Notes under the pieces: generated by a model | Databases searched by the model: none | What the model was told of the DNA's origin: nothing | What the model saw: the letters and a program-made list of their open reading frames with translations, nothing else | Position numbers and translations under genes: made by a program | Shown here: positions 7,481-15,430 of the stretch, one piece after another | Layout of the letters: every line of letters begins with the position of its first letter | Numbering within the stretch: the stretch's first letter is position 1 | From: SIG440 sp045587485 | Lineage (GTDB): Bacteria > Bacillota > Clostridia > Monoglobales > Monoglobaceae | Direction: 5' to 3' | Assembly (NCBI GenBank): GCA_045587485.1 | Contig: JAZNCI010000045.1 | Span: 1 to 21,428 of the forward strand | DNA length: 21,428 nt

Positions 7481-10309
7481 TTATTTATTATAGAATACAA
7501 ACATTATTTGGCTATTCGCATGAACTGCAAAAATTCTTGTGTAATTTTCTTTATCATGAAGATAGTCTATAACACCCTGTGAGCTGCCCAGATAAACCTT
7601 GTCTTCTGATTCGTCATAGAACGCAAAGGTTTTAGCCGCATCGTTAACCTTACCTTGCTTCTGACCATGCAGGTTCAAAAGAAGCATACGGTCTTTTTCG
7701 GGTACACCAAGGGTCAGGTCTTCCTCAAAGAATTCCAGTCCGTAGCCGTCGTCGGGTTTGTTGTAGGTGTGAAGGATAAGCGCGCATCTCTCGCTGCTGC
7801 TATCGCCACTTACATATACCGAGTTCTCGGGCCACATATCTGGGTGAATGTTTCCTGTTTCACGGTCATACAGCTTACCTATGCGAATAATTCTATTTAT
7901 TGCATCAAGGCTAACCGTAGCAATATCGCCTCTAGTGAAGCCGGGCTCCTCCGGATTGCCTTCGGAGTCGAGCTTGGTGTCACCTGTTAACAGAGCTTCT
8001 ATATAATCAGCAGATACCTCTGTGCTGTCTGTGGTGTAGGATACAGATGAACCTCCTGCAGTCAGACCCTTTATCACAAAGTCAACGCCATCGTCATTGT
8101 TGAGTGACTGATATGTGCTGTCTATCAACACAAGAGTTCCTGCCTTTAGAACATTGCTTGGTGTTTCCTCACTTTCAATGTAGATAACCGCTGCTTTGGG
8201 AACAATGGCATTTTTATCACTTGTATAAGTTTCAAGAGCGAGTGTTTTGTCTTCATATTTTGTGAAGGCACCGCTTTCAACCCTGTACCAGTCATCACGA
8301 GAAAGCTGTTCTCCCATGGGAACTATAAATCTTGTAGTTGTTGACGGCACCATATACTGTCTTTTGTAGAAGTTGTGAACTACACCACTGGGTATCCTGC
8401 CGCTGTAGGTGTAGCTTGCACCGGTGAATAATCCTGTGCCGTATGCAGCAGATGTGTAAATTTGCGCTTTGCCTTCGCTGAGATAAGCAAATTTCAGGTA
8501 AAGCGGATTGTTTTCGTCTTCATCGTTCAGTGTGTAGATGTGCGAAAGATTGCCGTCGTCATCCAGCTTGTATCCGATAAGCTGAGAAACTACACCGTCA
8601 CCGCCAAGCTGATATTCTGCTTTAACCGCTGCAAGCTTATCGGCGAGTGCCGAAACGTTCACTGACTTGCCGTTTAAAATCATCTTTTTCTTGTTTGCAG
8701 GCTTGTATGCCTTGATACTGCCGGTGACATCAAATATTCTTGCACCAACCAAAAAGGTTTCGTCAAATTCAGTATCGGTTGCTATATTAATAAGGTAGCC
8801 TATTGAAACTGTTTCGCTTGCAACACTTGCCCAAACTGCATAATAGCCATCAATTGCAACAATAGTTACCATTGCGTTTGGTTTAATCAGATTTTTGTGT
8901 TTTTCACTGAGAAGGCCTGAGTTGTACTCTACGCCTTGGTCGGTAGTAAAAGTATCCTGAGAAATGCTTGCTACCTTAACCGTCGCATTGGAGCCGATAT
9001 AATCAATCATCAGCTTGCTTTCGTCAGAGCTTTTTGCATAACCGATAATTCCGCCTTCTAAAACGCCTGACAAGTCTATGGTTTCGCCAGTTTCAGCATA
9101 AACAATATCTACGGTTTCATATTCATTAAGGCTTATAATTTGGTTTTCGGTATGAATTGCATTGTCATCAGCTTTTATTGCTGTTACCTTGTCATATTCA
9201 TATTTTTTAGCAATAACAATTTCTGCCCGATTGTCGTCATTATTATCAATCAATGTTAATGTGCCTTCAAAGCTGTTTATCGCAGCTGCCACGTTTGTTG
9301 TAACCTCGCCGTTGTAAAGAACAACTGCAGAGCCTGACAATTTAACGTCTTTTTCTTTTCCTGCTTCGTTATAGTATGTAATTTCGCCGTTTGCAAAGCC
9401 TGCAAAATCAACCTTTGAGATTCTTGTTACTGTGTTGTCATCAGTAGGAGTAACAGTTACCAGATAATTGGTTTCAGCTTTTTTATCGTATCTGTAGTAG
9501 TATTTAACACGATAGCCAAGATAGGAATATACACTGGTTACACCATTTACATTAAGCTTTCTGCCGCCGATGTATACAACTTCCTCAGTATTCTCAGGAA
9601 CTGAAATTATTGACACTGATTTATTGCTTTCAACAACATCTTCATCAATATAAATGTCATGGTATTCTGAAAGAAGGGTTACGTCCTCGTCTATCTCAAA
9701 ATCTATTGCGTCGCCTGAAATGCTTTTCATTCTGCAAATCGGTACATCCAGCGAAGCATTTACCAGATTTAAAAAGTCAACTCTGGTTGCAGTTTCGTGT
9801 ATCCCCTTTGTGAGGACGTCTGTAATTTCAAGCTCGGATGCAACCTTTATGTAACCCTGCGGATATCCGCCGTATGCTTCTGCCTTCCAGTTGTAGCCAA
9901 GTGCAACAACAAGCGCCTTCAGCACGTGTGCAATTTCCATCGAGTCATCCGGCAGGAACAAGCCCGCACCGTTAGCTGACATAATTCCAAGACTTGTAAC
10001 ATAATTTACAGCATTTGCGTAATCACTATACTGGGGAACATCAAAGAATTTGCCTTCAGCCACGCTATCAGAGCCAGAATCCTTCATACCCAGCATATTG
10101 CCTATTACAACCGCCGCTTCGCCTCTTTTTACGTCGGCGTTATCGTCAAAGAAGAGCTCTTCATCAAACTTTTCAAAGATACCAAGCGCATTTAGTCTGT
10201 CTACAAGCATCTTTGTGTCTTCTTCGCTATAAACCTGGTTCGTTGCTGCAAAAGAAACAGTTTGAATCAGCATTAGCATTATAAGTAATGCAGAAACTAC
10301 TTTTTTCAT
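7481..10309 (-). CDS. Large secreted protein with N-terminal SLH repeats and an uncharacterised beta-rich body
   Basis: A 942-residue protein with signal peptide (residues 1-22, ending SFAATNQ). It has three SLH-like repeats at roughly 28-75, 88-140 and 148-190; key segments are DVKRGEAAVVIGNMLG, AVNYVTSLGIMSANGAGLFLPDD and ATRVDFLNLVNASL. SLH repeats bind pyruvylated secondary wall polymer and hold proteins at the surface. The remaining 750 residues carry no catalytic motif I recognise. They look beta-rich and contain repeated strand-turn patterns such as LTLIDNNDDNRAEIVIAKKY, a form seen in other clostridial SLH proteins of unknown function. The start is firm: AAAGGAGG lies 7 nt before ATG 10309, directly after the TAA of the upstream SLH gene, so translation is probably coupled. 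It could be a glycan-binding surface protein, a spacer, or an S-layer component; I cannot choose between them. Confidence 0.85.
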   Translation of the reverse strand: MKKVVSALLIMLMLIQTVSFAATNQVYSEEDTKMLVDRLNALGIFEKFDEELFFDDNADVKRGEAAVVIGNMLGMKDSGSDSVAEGKFFDVPQYSDYANAVNYVTSLGIMSANGAGLFLPDDSMEIAHVLKALVVALGYNWKAEAYGGYPQGYIKVASELEITDVLTKGIHETATRVDFLNLVNASLDVPICRMKSISGDAIDFEIDEDVTLLSEYHDIYIDEDVVESNKSVSIISVPENTEEVVYIGGRKLNVNGVTSVYSYLGYRVKYYYRYDKKAETNYLVTVTPTDDNTVTRISKVDFAGFANGEITYYNEAGKEKDVKLSGSAVVLYNGEVTTNVAAAINSFEGTLTLIDNNDDNRAEIVIAKKYEYDKVTAIKADDNAIHTENQIISLNEYETVDIVYAETGETIDLSGVLEGGIIGYAKSSDESKLMIDYIGSNATVKVASISQDTFTTDQGVEYNSGLLSEKHKNLIKPNAMVTIVAIDGYYAVWASVASETVSIGYLINIATDTEFDETFLVGARIFDVTGSIKAYKPANKKKMILNGKSVNVSALADKLAAVKAEYQLGGDGVVSQLIGYKLDDDGNLSHIYTLNDEDENNPLYLKFAYLSEGKAQIYTSAAYGTGLFTGASYTYSGRIPSGVVHNFYKRQYMVPSTTTRFIVPMGEQLSRDDWYRVESGAFTKYEDKTLALETYTSDKNAIVPKAAVIYIESEETPSNVLKAGTLVLIDSTYQSLNNDDGVDFVIKGLTAGGSSVSYTTDSTEVSADYIEALLTGDTKLDSEGNPEEPGFTRGDIATVSLDAINRIIRIGKLYDRETGNIHPDMWPENSVYVSGDSSSERCALILHTYNKPDDGYGLEFFEEDLTLGVPEKDRMLLLNLHGQKQGKVNDAAKTFAFYDESEDKVYLGSSQGVIDYLHDKENYTRIFAVHANSQIMFVFYNK

Positions 10310-10324
10310 ATTTTATCCTCCTTT

Positions 10325-11920
10325 TTAGTTTAATGCACGAAGAGAATGAATTATCTTTGCCGCTTCAGCTCTCGTTGCATAATCCATAGGTGCAAATTTA
10401 TCGTTGCCCTTTCCGTTGATTATACCAAGTCCGCTAAGTGCATCCACCGCTTCTTTTGCATAACCGGAAATCTGGCTTGCGTCAGCAAAATCTTTTTTAG
10501 CTTCTGAGCTTGTTTCTATTCCCAGTGACTTCAACACTCTGTAGCAGATTGTTGCCATATCCTGTCTGGTAATTTTTCCGTCAGGATTAAAGCTGGTAGC
10601 TGATACACCGGTAACAATATTTTCCTTCGCTGCTGATGCTATATATTTGTAGCTCCAATGGCTTTTGGGTGTGTCTGCAAAATTTATCTCTGCAGAATTA
10701 TCCACAAGACCAAATGCTCCAATAATAATCTTTGCAAATTCAGCTCTTGTAACGTTGTCGCCGGGGGCGAATATTCCCTCGCTCTTGCCGTTTACGATAC
10801 CGTCTGCCGTAAGCATCAGTATTGCAGACTTTGCCCAGTCATATCCTTCCAAATCGTTAAATCCAAATACAGGTGCAGGTGCAGGGGGTTTAATAAGCCC
10901 TCCTGATACAGAAACCGAATCTCTGTCACCTCTTTTGTTATTGTCTCCGTCATCCTTTTTGTTCAGGTTGGTATAGATTGTTTCTGCGCTAGATTTCATT
11001 GCAGAAAGTGATGTTATTGGTTTTGCAAAAAGTTCCTCCTTAAGCTTTGTGAACTTGGATAAGCTTTCGTATTTATCAATAGGCATTTCAAGATAGTCGT
11101 TGTTGTTTGAAAGCACAGCCCATTTTTCATTGTCTGTTGATGACTTTGAAAGCTCGTTAATTATTATAGCTTCTGTGAAAGCTTTTGTGAAATCAGTATC
11201 ATTTATGTAGGATTTACCTCTCATACCACTCAACACATCTGTCTTTTCACTTTCATCGTAAGCTGCAAATTCTTCAGAGGCATTGCCGGTAAGCAGGCTT
11301 TCAATTCCGCTCTCTGCCATCAGCGCATACAGCTCAGCGTCGTCTCCTGTTGTCTTCGCAAGCTCCTGCTGAAACAGACCTTTTTTATAAATGCCGAGAA
11401 AACCCGAGAGTGTGTCATAGGTTTTGTTGGCATCCACATACTTAGCGAGTGCACCGTTTGGAGCAACTGTGCCATCAATCTGCAAAACCTTTGCATTAAC
11501 TGCATTAGCATCTATGGCCGCGCAGATACCGTCTGTTTTAACTTTTGTGATTGCAGCACTTAATTGTGCAGTAGTGGATTTATAGTAATCCTTAGATTCG
11601 GGTGTTTCACCCTCGTTTACAGTGATTTTTATATCACCGTTCCCGCCTTCCAAGACATTAAATGTGAATGTATATTCACCTAATTCATCTGTTTCGGTCT
11701 GACGTGTGTATAGCAAGGCGTCGCCTTCATCTTCCACTTTCAGCGTAACAATCTGTCCTGGTGTCGCATCACTCATTTTGCCCGAAAGTGTGAAATCAAG
11801 GTCTCCGCCGTCGTAATCAATCCGGTATGCAAAACCAACAATTGTTGATGCTGCAACCGCAAAGCACACCAATGCCGAAACAGCCATCTTTAAACACTTT
11901 CTCATTTTCGCATGTTTCAT
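10325..11920 (-). CDS. Cell-surface protein with N-terminal beta-domain, helical middle and C-terminal SLH triplet
   Basis: A 531-residue protein and first gene of the surface operon. Residues 1-31 are a signal peptide. Residues 34-115 look like a small Ig/bacterial beta-sandwich (GKMSDATPGQIVTLKVEDEG, then GEYTFTF). Residues 116-315 are largely helical and unrecognised. A linker with PPAPAP at 345-350 leads to three good SLH repeats at 354-402, 413-466 and 477-528, with ILMLTADGIVNG, TRAEFAKII, HWSYKYIASA, GKITRQDMAT and YATRAEAAKII. Such proteins are held on the S-layer or secondary wall polymer. GGAGGGAAGTAA immediately precedes ATG 11920. The promoter and the shared 45-nt element lie just upstream, and the next SLH gene follows after 15 nt. 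It may act as an anchor or carbohydrate-presenting partner for the operon's secreted enzymes; that is inference. Confidence 0.88.
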   Translation of the reverse strand: MKHAKMRKCLKMAVSALVCFAVAASTIVGFAYRIDYDGGDLDFTLSGKMSDATPGQIVTLKVEDEGDALLYTRQTETDELGEYTFTFNVLEGGNGDIKITVNEGETPESKDYYKSTTAQLSAAITKVKTDGICAAIDANAVNAKVLQIDGTVAPNGALAKYVDANKTYDTLSGFLGIYKKGLFQQELAKTTGDDAELYALMAESGIESLLTGNASEEFAAYDESEKTDVLSGMRGKSYINDTDFTKAFTEAIIINELSKSSTDNEKWAVLSNNNDYLEMPIDKYESLSKFTKLKEELFAKPITSLSAMKSSAETIYTNLNKKDDGDNNKRGDRDSVSVSGGLIKPPAPAPVFGFNDLEGYDWAKSAILMLTADGIVNGKSEGIFAPGDNVTRAEFAKIIIGAFGLVDNSAEINFADTPKSHWSYKYIASAAKENIVTGVSATSFNPDGKITRQDMATICYRVLKSLGIETSSEAKKDFADASQISGYAKEAVDALSGLGIINGKGNDKFAPMDYATRAEAAKIIHSLRALN

Positions 11921-11965
11921 TTACTTCCCTCCAAAAAAATTTTATGCGTTAATTTTTCATTTTTG

Positions 11966-11994
11966 ATTATACCTCAACAGCCCTTTTTAAGCAA
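11966..11994 (-). promoter_or_regulatory. Sigma-A-type promoter of the surface (SLH-lyase) operon
   Basis: Read on the minus strand, TTGCTT (11994-11989) and a perfect TATAAT (11971-11966) are separated by 17 nt. The predicted start site gives a leader of about 40 nt before ATG 11920. The -35 hexamer is off consensus at two positions and overlaps the end of the conserved 45-nt element by three bases, an arrangement expected for activation by a DNA-bound regulator touching sigma. Confidence 0.75.
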
Positions 11995-12036
11995 TGGCAA
12001 TATGCAACATTAATGATACTTTTCAACCTTATTTGA
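11992..12036 (-). promoter_or_regulatory. Shared 45-nt regulatory element, copy 1 (surface operon)
   Basis: This segment matches 15184-15228 at 39 of 45 positions with no gaps. On the minus strand an invariant 21-nt block (12028-12008) begins GGTTGAAAAGTATCATTAA. A variable 9-nt spacer follows, then an invariant GCCATTG (11998-11992), whose last bases form the start of the -35. Position and two-block layout suit an AraC-family activator binding site. The regulator encoded at 12368-14473 is the obvious candidate, but that is inferred. Confidence 0.75.
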
Positions 12037-12047
12037 CATAAATATAA

Positions 12048-12086
12048 AATGGGGCAAAACGCCGTATCGTGGTGTTTTGCCCCATT
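12048..12086 (-). terminator. Intrinsic terminator of the CBM9-AraC operon
   Basis: A perfect 13-bp inverted repeat has arms AATGGGGCAAAAC (12048-12060) and its complement (12074-12086). On the minus strand it is followed by TTTTATATTTAT, a U-rich tail. It lies 282 nt after the AraC-family stop codon and just upstream of the surface-operon control region, so it insulates that promoter from read-through. Confidence 0.8.
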
Positions 12087-12367
12087 CTTCCTCTTGGGTT
12101 ATTTTTTGCCATAAACGCACATTTTGCCTATAGAGGTGTATATGATGTTGTATCAAAAATACCGCACCACAACATCTGCCATTTTCTACTTTTGCGTTGT
12201 TCTTTTTGTTACCCTGTTTTATTCTAAAAACTCCGGGACTTTCATTTTGTATTTTCGTTGTGACAGCCGTACAAAGCTTTTGATTTTGCAAAAATACAAA
12301 TGCGTAAACAAAACAACAGTCAATCGCGGTAAGCAGCATATCGATTTGTTAAACCAACCACACAGAC
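12087..12367. other. Non-coding spacer, 3' untranslated region of the AraC-family gene
   Basis: These 281 nt between the AraC-family stop codon and its terminator hold no convincing gene. Frames on both strands lack ribosome binding sites and give compositionally odd, cysteine- and aromatic-rich peptides. The only structure I see is an 8-bp inverted repeat, GATGTTGT (12144-12151) with ACAACATC (12169-12176). It would form a long 3' UTR. Confidence 0.5.
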
Positions 12368-14473
12368 TTAAATCATTCTGTATTCATTCGGAGTTTGGTT
12401 TGTGTATTTTTTGAAAAGTCTGTTAAAGGCACGTATGTCCGTATACCCTACACTGTTGGCAACATTGAGAACTGTCATGGGTGTATTTTTCAGTAGACGT
12501 TTTGCCTCGTTAATACGTACGTCATTCAAATACTCTTTGTAGCTTTTACCAATTTTGCTTTTCAAAACACGGCTCACATGGTTTTGCGAAATGTAGAATA
12601 TCTTTGCCACCTTTTCAAGGGATAAATCCGAATCACCAAAATTTGCTTCGATATAGTTCATAATATCTCTGGCAATCTTATCCTGTTTTGAGTCACCGCC
12701 ACTTTCATTATAGGCGCAAAGCATACCAAAAACCGACCTGACACTTTTTGCAAATTCCTCCTTGTTTCTGCTGGCACCAATTTCCAGATACACAGATGAG
12801 GTTGCACCAAAAATATCACTTACCTCTTTATTCATTCTGTTGATTGCCCTGTTTATCGTGCCTACCATCACTATCTTGAGTTCACGCATTTTTTCGGCAG
12901 TAAGAGAAATTTCATACAAATTTTTAGCAAGCACCTTGCTCAGAATTTCATCCACCACCTCGTGATTTCCAATTAATATATTATCAATAAGCTGAACCTC
13001 CACATCTATCGGATAATAGAAGCTGGTAAGCTCATTTGTAAGCTCGCTTGAAAATACAATAAAATGCGGTGAAAACATATTCTTTCTCTCCAGGCAATCA
13101 AGCGCATTTCGAAACGACGATTTGACACTCTTTAAACCCTCAACTCTTTCACCCACAGCAACAAAAGCGTCCATCCTGCACGCCGCTGCAAGATCCAGAA
13201 CACCCGCAAGTGTTTTTCGCAACCTTTCCTTGTCGCAAACACTTGTTATATATACATATCTGCCTTCATTAACAGATATAAGCTCTCCGGGTATATCTTT
13301 TTCAACCTGCTTTTTCAGATTTTTTTCGAATTCTTTATCAGACGTTCTCTCCTTTACAGCAGAAAAATCATTTTTGTTTGAGTAATCTATCAGAATGACT
13401 CTACATTCCCCATCCAAATATTTTAAATCAAATTCTTCCAAATATTTTTCATGATAATCTTCAATGTCATACAAAAGATTTCTTAAATATGTTTTTTTGC
13501 GAAAACTCGTGCTTTCCTTAATAGTATTCCGCAAAAGCTCACTGTCACCAATAAGCCTTTTTGCCGAAGCCTCCCACGATTCCTCTCCTTTCAAGATTTC
13601 GTTTTCTGCAGACGTTTGAGACCACTTGATCACAGGTATATATAAGACATTTAAAAGTCTGTCACAAATCCTTCTGTTAAAAAATGCACTCACAAAACAG
13701 AAAATACTGCAAATAATTAAAAACATAAGTGAGAAAATATTGTTGTATTTTGCATTATATTTATAAGCCAACCCTGGGATTATTACAGACTCTTTAATAT
13801 ATGTTTTTCCGAAATTCACATTGCCCGTAACACCCGCCTTGCCCCAAAACCTGTCATTATCATTGACGATGGCAAAGTTTTCGTGCGGCAAAATAGCACT
13901 GACATCCGCCGTTATAATACAATAAAGCTTAACATCGTAGTCTTGTGCGTTACAAAAAACAAAACTTATTAATTTATTTTCTTTGCTGTAAACATAAAAT
14001 TTATTTGTAGCATGATTATTCTTTATGGCATTGATTGTTGAATCACTCAGCATCAGTTCTGCACACACACTATCAAATTCGGCACTGCCCTCGCCAGACG
14101 CACACGTATTGTTCTCAAGATTCGTCAGAACAATACTGCATTCACCGCCGGTGAAAAACGTTTCAAACAGTCTTATCATTTTAGCCACAGGAATTATCAT
14201 ATACGGTTTATACTCACCGCTTAAACCCTTAGCAAAGTTTTTCACATCTCCATTGGCAAACAATGCATCGCTTATTTTCTGAAAGCCATATACTTCTGCC
14301 TCAACAACATCGTAATAGCTTTCAAAATTTTGGTCCATTTCGGCTTTATTGTTGGCAATCATTTTACAACTCAATCCCAACAACAGAATTCCGGCAATCA
14401 AAAAAATAATTACAAGCACCGTTCTGCAGCCAAAACGTATTTTGGCAAAATTATCTCTATTCTTAGTATTCAC
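12368..14473 (-). CDS. Membrane-anchored AraC-family sensor/transcription regulator (two TM, YesN-like)
   Basis: A 701-residue regulator. TM1 is at 17-36 and TM2 at 246-265, enclosing an extracytoplasmic sensor of about 205 residues. A cytoplasmic linker follows, and an AraC/XylS double helix-turn-helix occupies 603-701: LSLEKVAKIFYISQNHVSRV for the first HTH, then VLNVANSVGYTDIRAFNRLF and NQTPNEYR. Firmicutes use such one-component receptors to sense extracellular glycans or peptides and switch on adjacent utilisation genes. The start codon is GTG at 14473 with AAAGGAGC 10 nt upstream, nearly the same ribosome binding site as the preceding CBM9-like gene, 26 nt away. Both genes share a promoter carrying the 45-nt element also found before the surface operon, so autoactivation is likely. 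The sensor domain has several cysteines (112, 124, 137, 174, 185). The ligand is unknown. Confidence 0.92.
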   Translation of the reverse strand: MNTKNRDNFAKIRFGCRTVLVIIFLIAGILLLGLSCKMIANNKAEMDQNFESYYDVVEAEVYGFQKISDALFANGDVKNFAKGLSGEYKPYMIIPVAKMIRLFETFFTGGECSIVLTNLENNTCASGEGSAEFDSVCAELMLSDSTINAIKNNHATNKFYVYSKENKLISFVFCNAQDYDVKLYCIITADVSAILPHENFAIVNDNDRFWGKAGVTGNVNFGKTYIKESVIIPGLAYKYNAKYNNIFSLMFLIICSIFCFVSAFFNRRICDRLLNVLYIPVIKWSQTSAENEILKGEESWEASAKRLIGDSELLRNTIKESTSFRKKTYLRNLLYDIEDYHEKYLEEFDLKYLDGECRVILIDYSNKNDFSAVKERTSDKEFEKNLKKQVEKDIPGELISVNEGRYVYITSVCDKERLRKTLAGVLDLAAACRMDAFVAVGERVEGLKSVKSSFRNALDCLERKNMFSPHFIVFSSELTNELTSFYYPIDVEVQLIDNILIGNHEVVDEILSKVLAKNLYEISLTAEKMRELKIVMVGTINRAINRMNKEVSDIFGATSSVYLEIGASRNKEEFAKSVRSVFGMLCAYNESGGDSKQDKIARDIMNYIEANFGDSDLSLEKVAKIFYISQNHVSRVLKSKIGKSYKEYLNDVRINEAKRLLKNTPMTVLNVANSVGYTDIRAFNRLFKKYTNQTPNEYRMI

Positions 14474-14499
14474 GCCGTTTTCTGCTCCTTTTAATCCTT

Positions 14500-15096
14500 T
14501 TATTTTTCAAATATAAGGTCTCCAAAGTATTCAGGTCTGTGAAAATCCGGGTTTTCCGTTTCAATTACATTCCACATTCCATAATGTCTGTGCCCCGTAT
14601 TGCTACCGCATTTATAAAAATTGCCCTTCATTTGCGCCGTACAATCCCCGGCATATTTCTTTATAAAGTCAAATGGCAATTTAAACGAAACCTTCCATCC
14701 TTTTTCACAAAGACAGGGTTTTATGTCAAACAGCTTTTCGTCATCCATACAGCGAATTCTGTCACCTTTTTTGCCTGCGCCTATAAGAAACGCCCCAAGT
14801 GCATTAACCTCAAAATTCATATAGAAATCTTTGTTTATGTCAGGAGAAAAGAAAAATTCCATACAGCTGTCTGTGCATACGGGGGAATTTCTCTCGGTGT
14901 ATTTTGCCACCACAGGCATTTCATCCGACTCCATCCGTACATATATAGCATCATCATCATACAGCATCTTTGCAAAACTATTGAACTTAAAGGCGAATTC
15001 TGTCCAATGGTTCTGATTCATTTCTGCAATATTGGCTGCCGCCCAATCTTCTTCGCTTGGTATACCTTTTGTTTTTTTGACTACATATTGATTCAT
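14500..15096 (-). CDS. CBM9-like (carbohydrate-binding family 9-like) protein without signal peptide
   Basis: A 198-residue protein resembling the CBM9-like/DOMON-type sugar-binding fold used in many Firmicutes glycan loci: WTEFAFKFNSFAKMLYDDDAIYVRMESDE, VCTDSCMEFFFSPD, NFEVNALGAFLIG, GWKVSFKLPFDFI and a terminal RPEYFGDLIF. I chose ATG 15096 because AAAAGGAGC sits 7 nt upstream; the in-frame TTG at 15114 would put that ribosome binding site inside the gene. There is no signal peptide or TM segment, so the product should be cytoplasmic, unusual for a domain commonly found in secreted enzymes. It is the first gene of a two-gene operon with the AraC-family sensor. Possible roles are intracellular sugar binding or a modulator of the regulator; neither is shown by the sequence. 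Confidence 0.8.
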   Translation of the reverse strand: MNQYVVKKTKGIPSEEDWAAANIAEMNQNHWTEFAFKFNSFAKMLYDDDAIYVRMESDEMPVVAKYTERNSPVCTDSCMEFFFSPDINKDFYMNFEVNALGAFLIGAGKKGDRIRCMDDEKLFDIKPCLCEKGWKVSFKLPFDFIKKYAGDCTAQMKGNFYKCGSNTGHRHYGMWNVIETENPDFHRPEYFGDLIFEK

Positions 15097-15159
15097 AGTT
15101 CTGCTCCTTTTCAAACAAACGCAACAAAATCAGCGTTTGTGCTTATTCTTTCAACTCAC

Positions 15160-15186
15160 TTTATAACATTTATTTGCCAAGAACAA
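15160..15186 (-). promoter_or_regulatory. Probable promoter of the CBM9-AraC operon
   Basis: On the minus strand TTGTTC (15186-15181) is followed after 15 nt by TATAAA (15165-15160); an alternative -10, TAAAGT, gives 17 nt. Both are poorer than the surface-operon promoter, which fits activator dependence. The -35 overlaps the end of the 45-nt element exactly as at 11989-11994. The predicted leader is about 60 nt. Confidence 0.55.
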
Positions 15187-15228
15187 TGGCAAAAAACCAC
15201 ATTAATGATACTTTTCAACCATTTTTGA
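15184..15228 (-). promoter_or_regulatory. Shared 45-nt regulatory element, copy 2 (CBM9-AraC operon)
   Basis: Ungapped match to 11992-12036 with six substitutions, all in the spacer or the distal end. The 21-nt block (15220-15200) and GCCATTG (15190-15184) are identical in both copies. It ends at the -35 region of the CBM9-AraC operon, 88 nt before ATG 15096; copy 1 ends 72 nt before its own start codon. Such preserved sequence in otherwise unrelated non-coding DNA argues for a common binding protein. Confidence 0.75.
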
Positions 15229-15302
15229 GTTATCTGGCACATTTTTTATCATCTTTAGGTTAATTATTGTCTATAGTTTTTTGTTGTTTAAATTTAATTG
15301 CT

Positions 15303-15320
15303 CATTAATAGACTTGTCAA
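15303..15320 (-). promoter_or_regulatory. Possible degenerate third copy of the 45-nt element core
   Basis: The plus-strand string CATTAATAGACTTGTCAA matches the core of the two 45-nt elements (CATTAATGATACTTTTCAA) with one gap and two substitutions, in the same orientation. It lies 75 nt upstream of copy 2, towards the LacI-family gene. It could be an auxiliary site for the AraC-family protein or a chance AT-rich match. Confidence 0.3.
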
Positions 15321-15373
15321 ATTTGGTTGGTTTCCCACAATAAATGCAGAGCAGCTGATTAAACCTTGTCATA

Positions 15374-15387
15374 TGAAAGCGTTTTTC
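15374..15387. promoter_or_regulatory. cre/LacI-type operator-like site, distal
   Basis: TGAAAGCGTTTTTC fits the CcpA cre consensus TGWAANCGNTNWCA except at the last two positions. It shares AAA(G/T)CGTTTT with the site overlapping the lacI-type start site. It could serve CcpA or the locus LacI-family protein. Confidence 0.45.
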
Positions 15388-15430
15388 TGCCTCGTTGAAT
15401 TTTTATATATCCATTTACTTATATAAAAAC

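Noticed and set aside
12010..12339. A 109-codon minus-strand open frame after the AraC-family gene
   Set aside because: No ribosome binding site, odd Cys/aromatic-rich composition, and it runs through the terminator hairpin and most of the 45-nt regulatory element.
14152..14170. AAACGTTTTTCA-like palindrome within the AraC-family gene as a cre site
   Set aside because: The CG is displaced by one base from the cre consensus and the site lies deep in coding sequence.
14539..15228. A 229-codon plus-strand open frame opposite the CBM9-like gene
   Set aside because: It is antisense to a well-supported gene, rich in Phe, His and Ile as expected of a shadow frame, has no ribosome binding site and crosses the promoter element.
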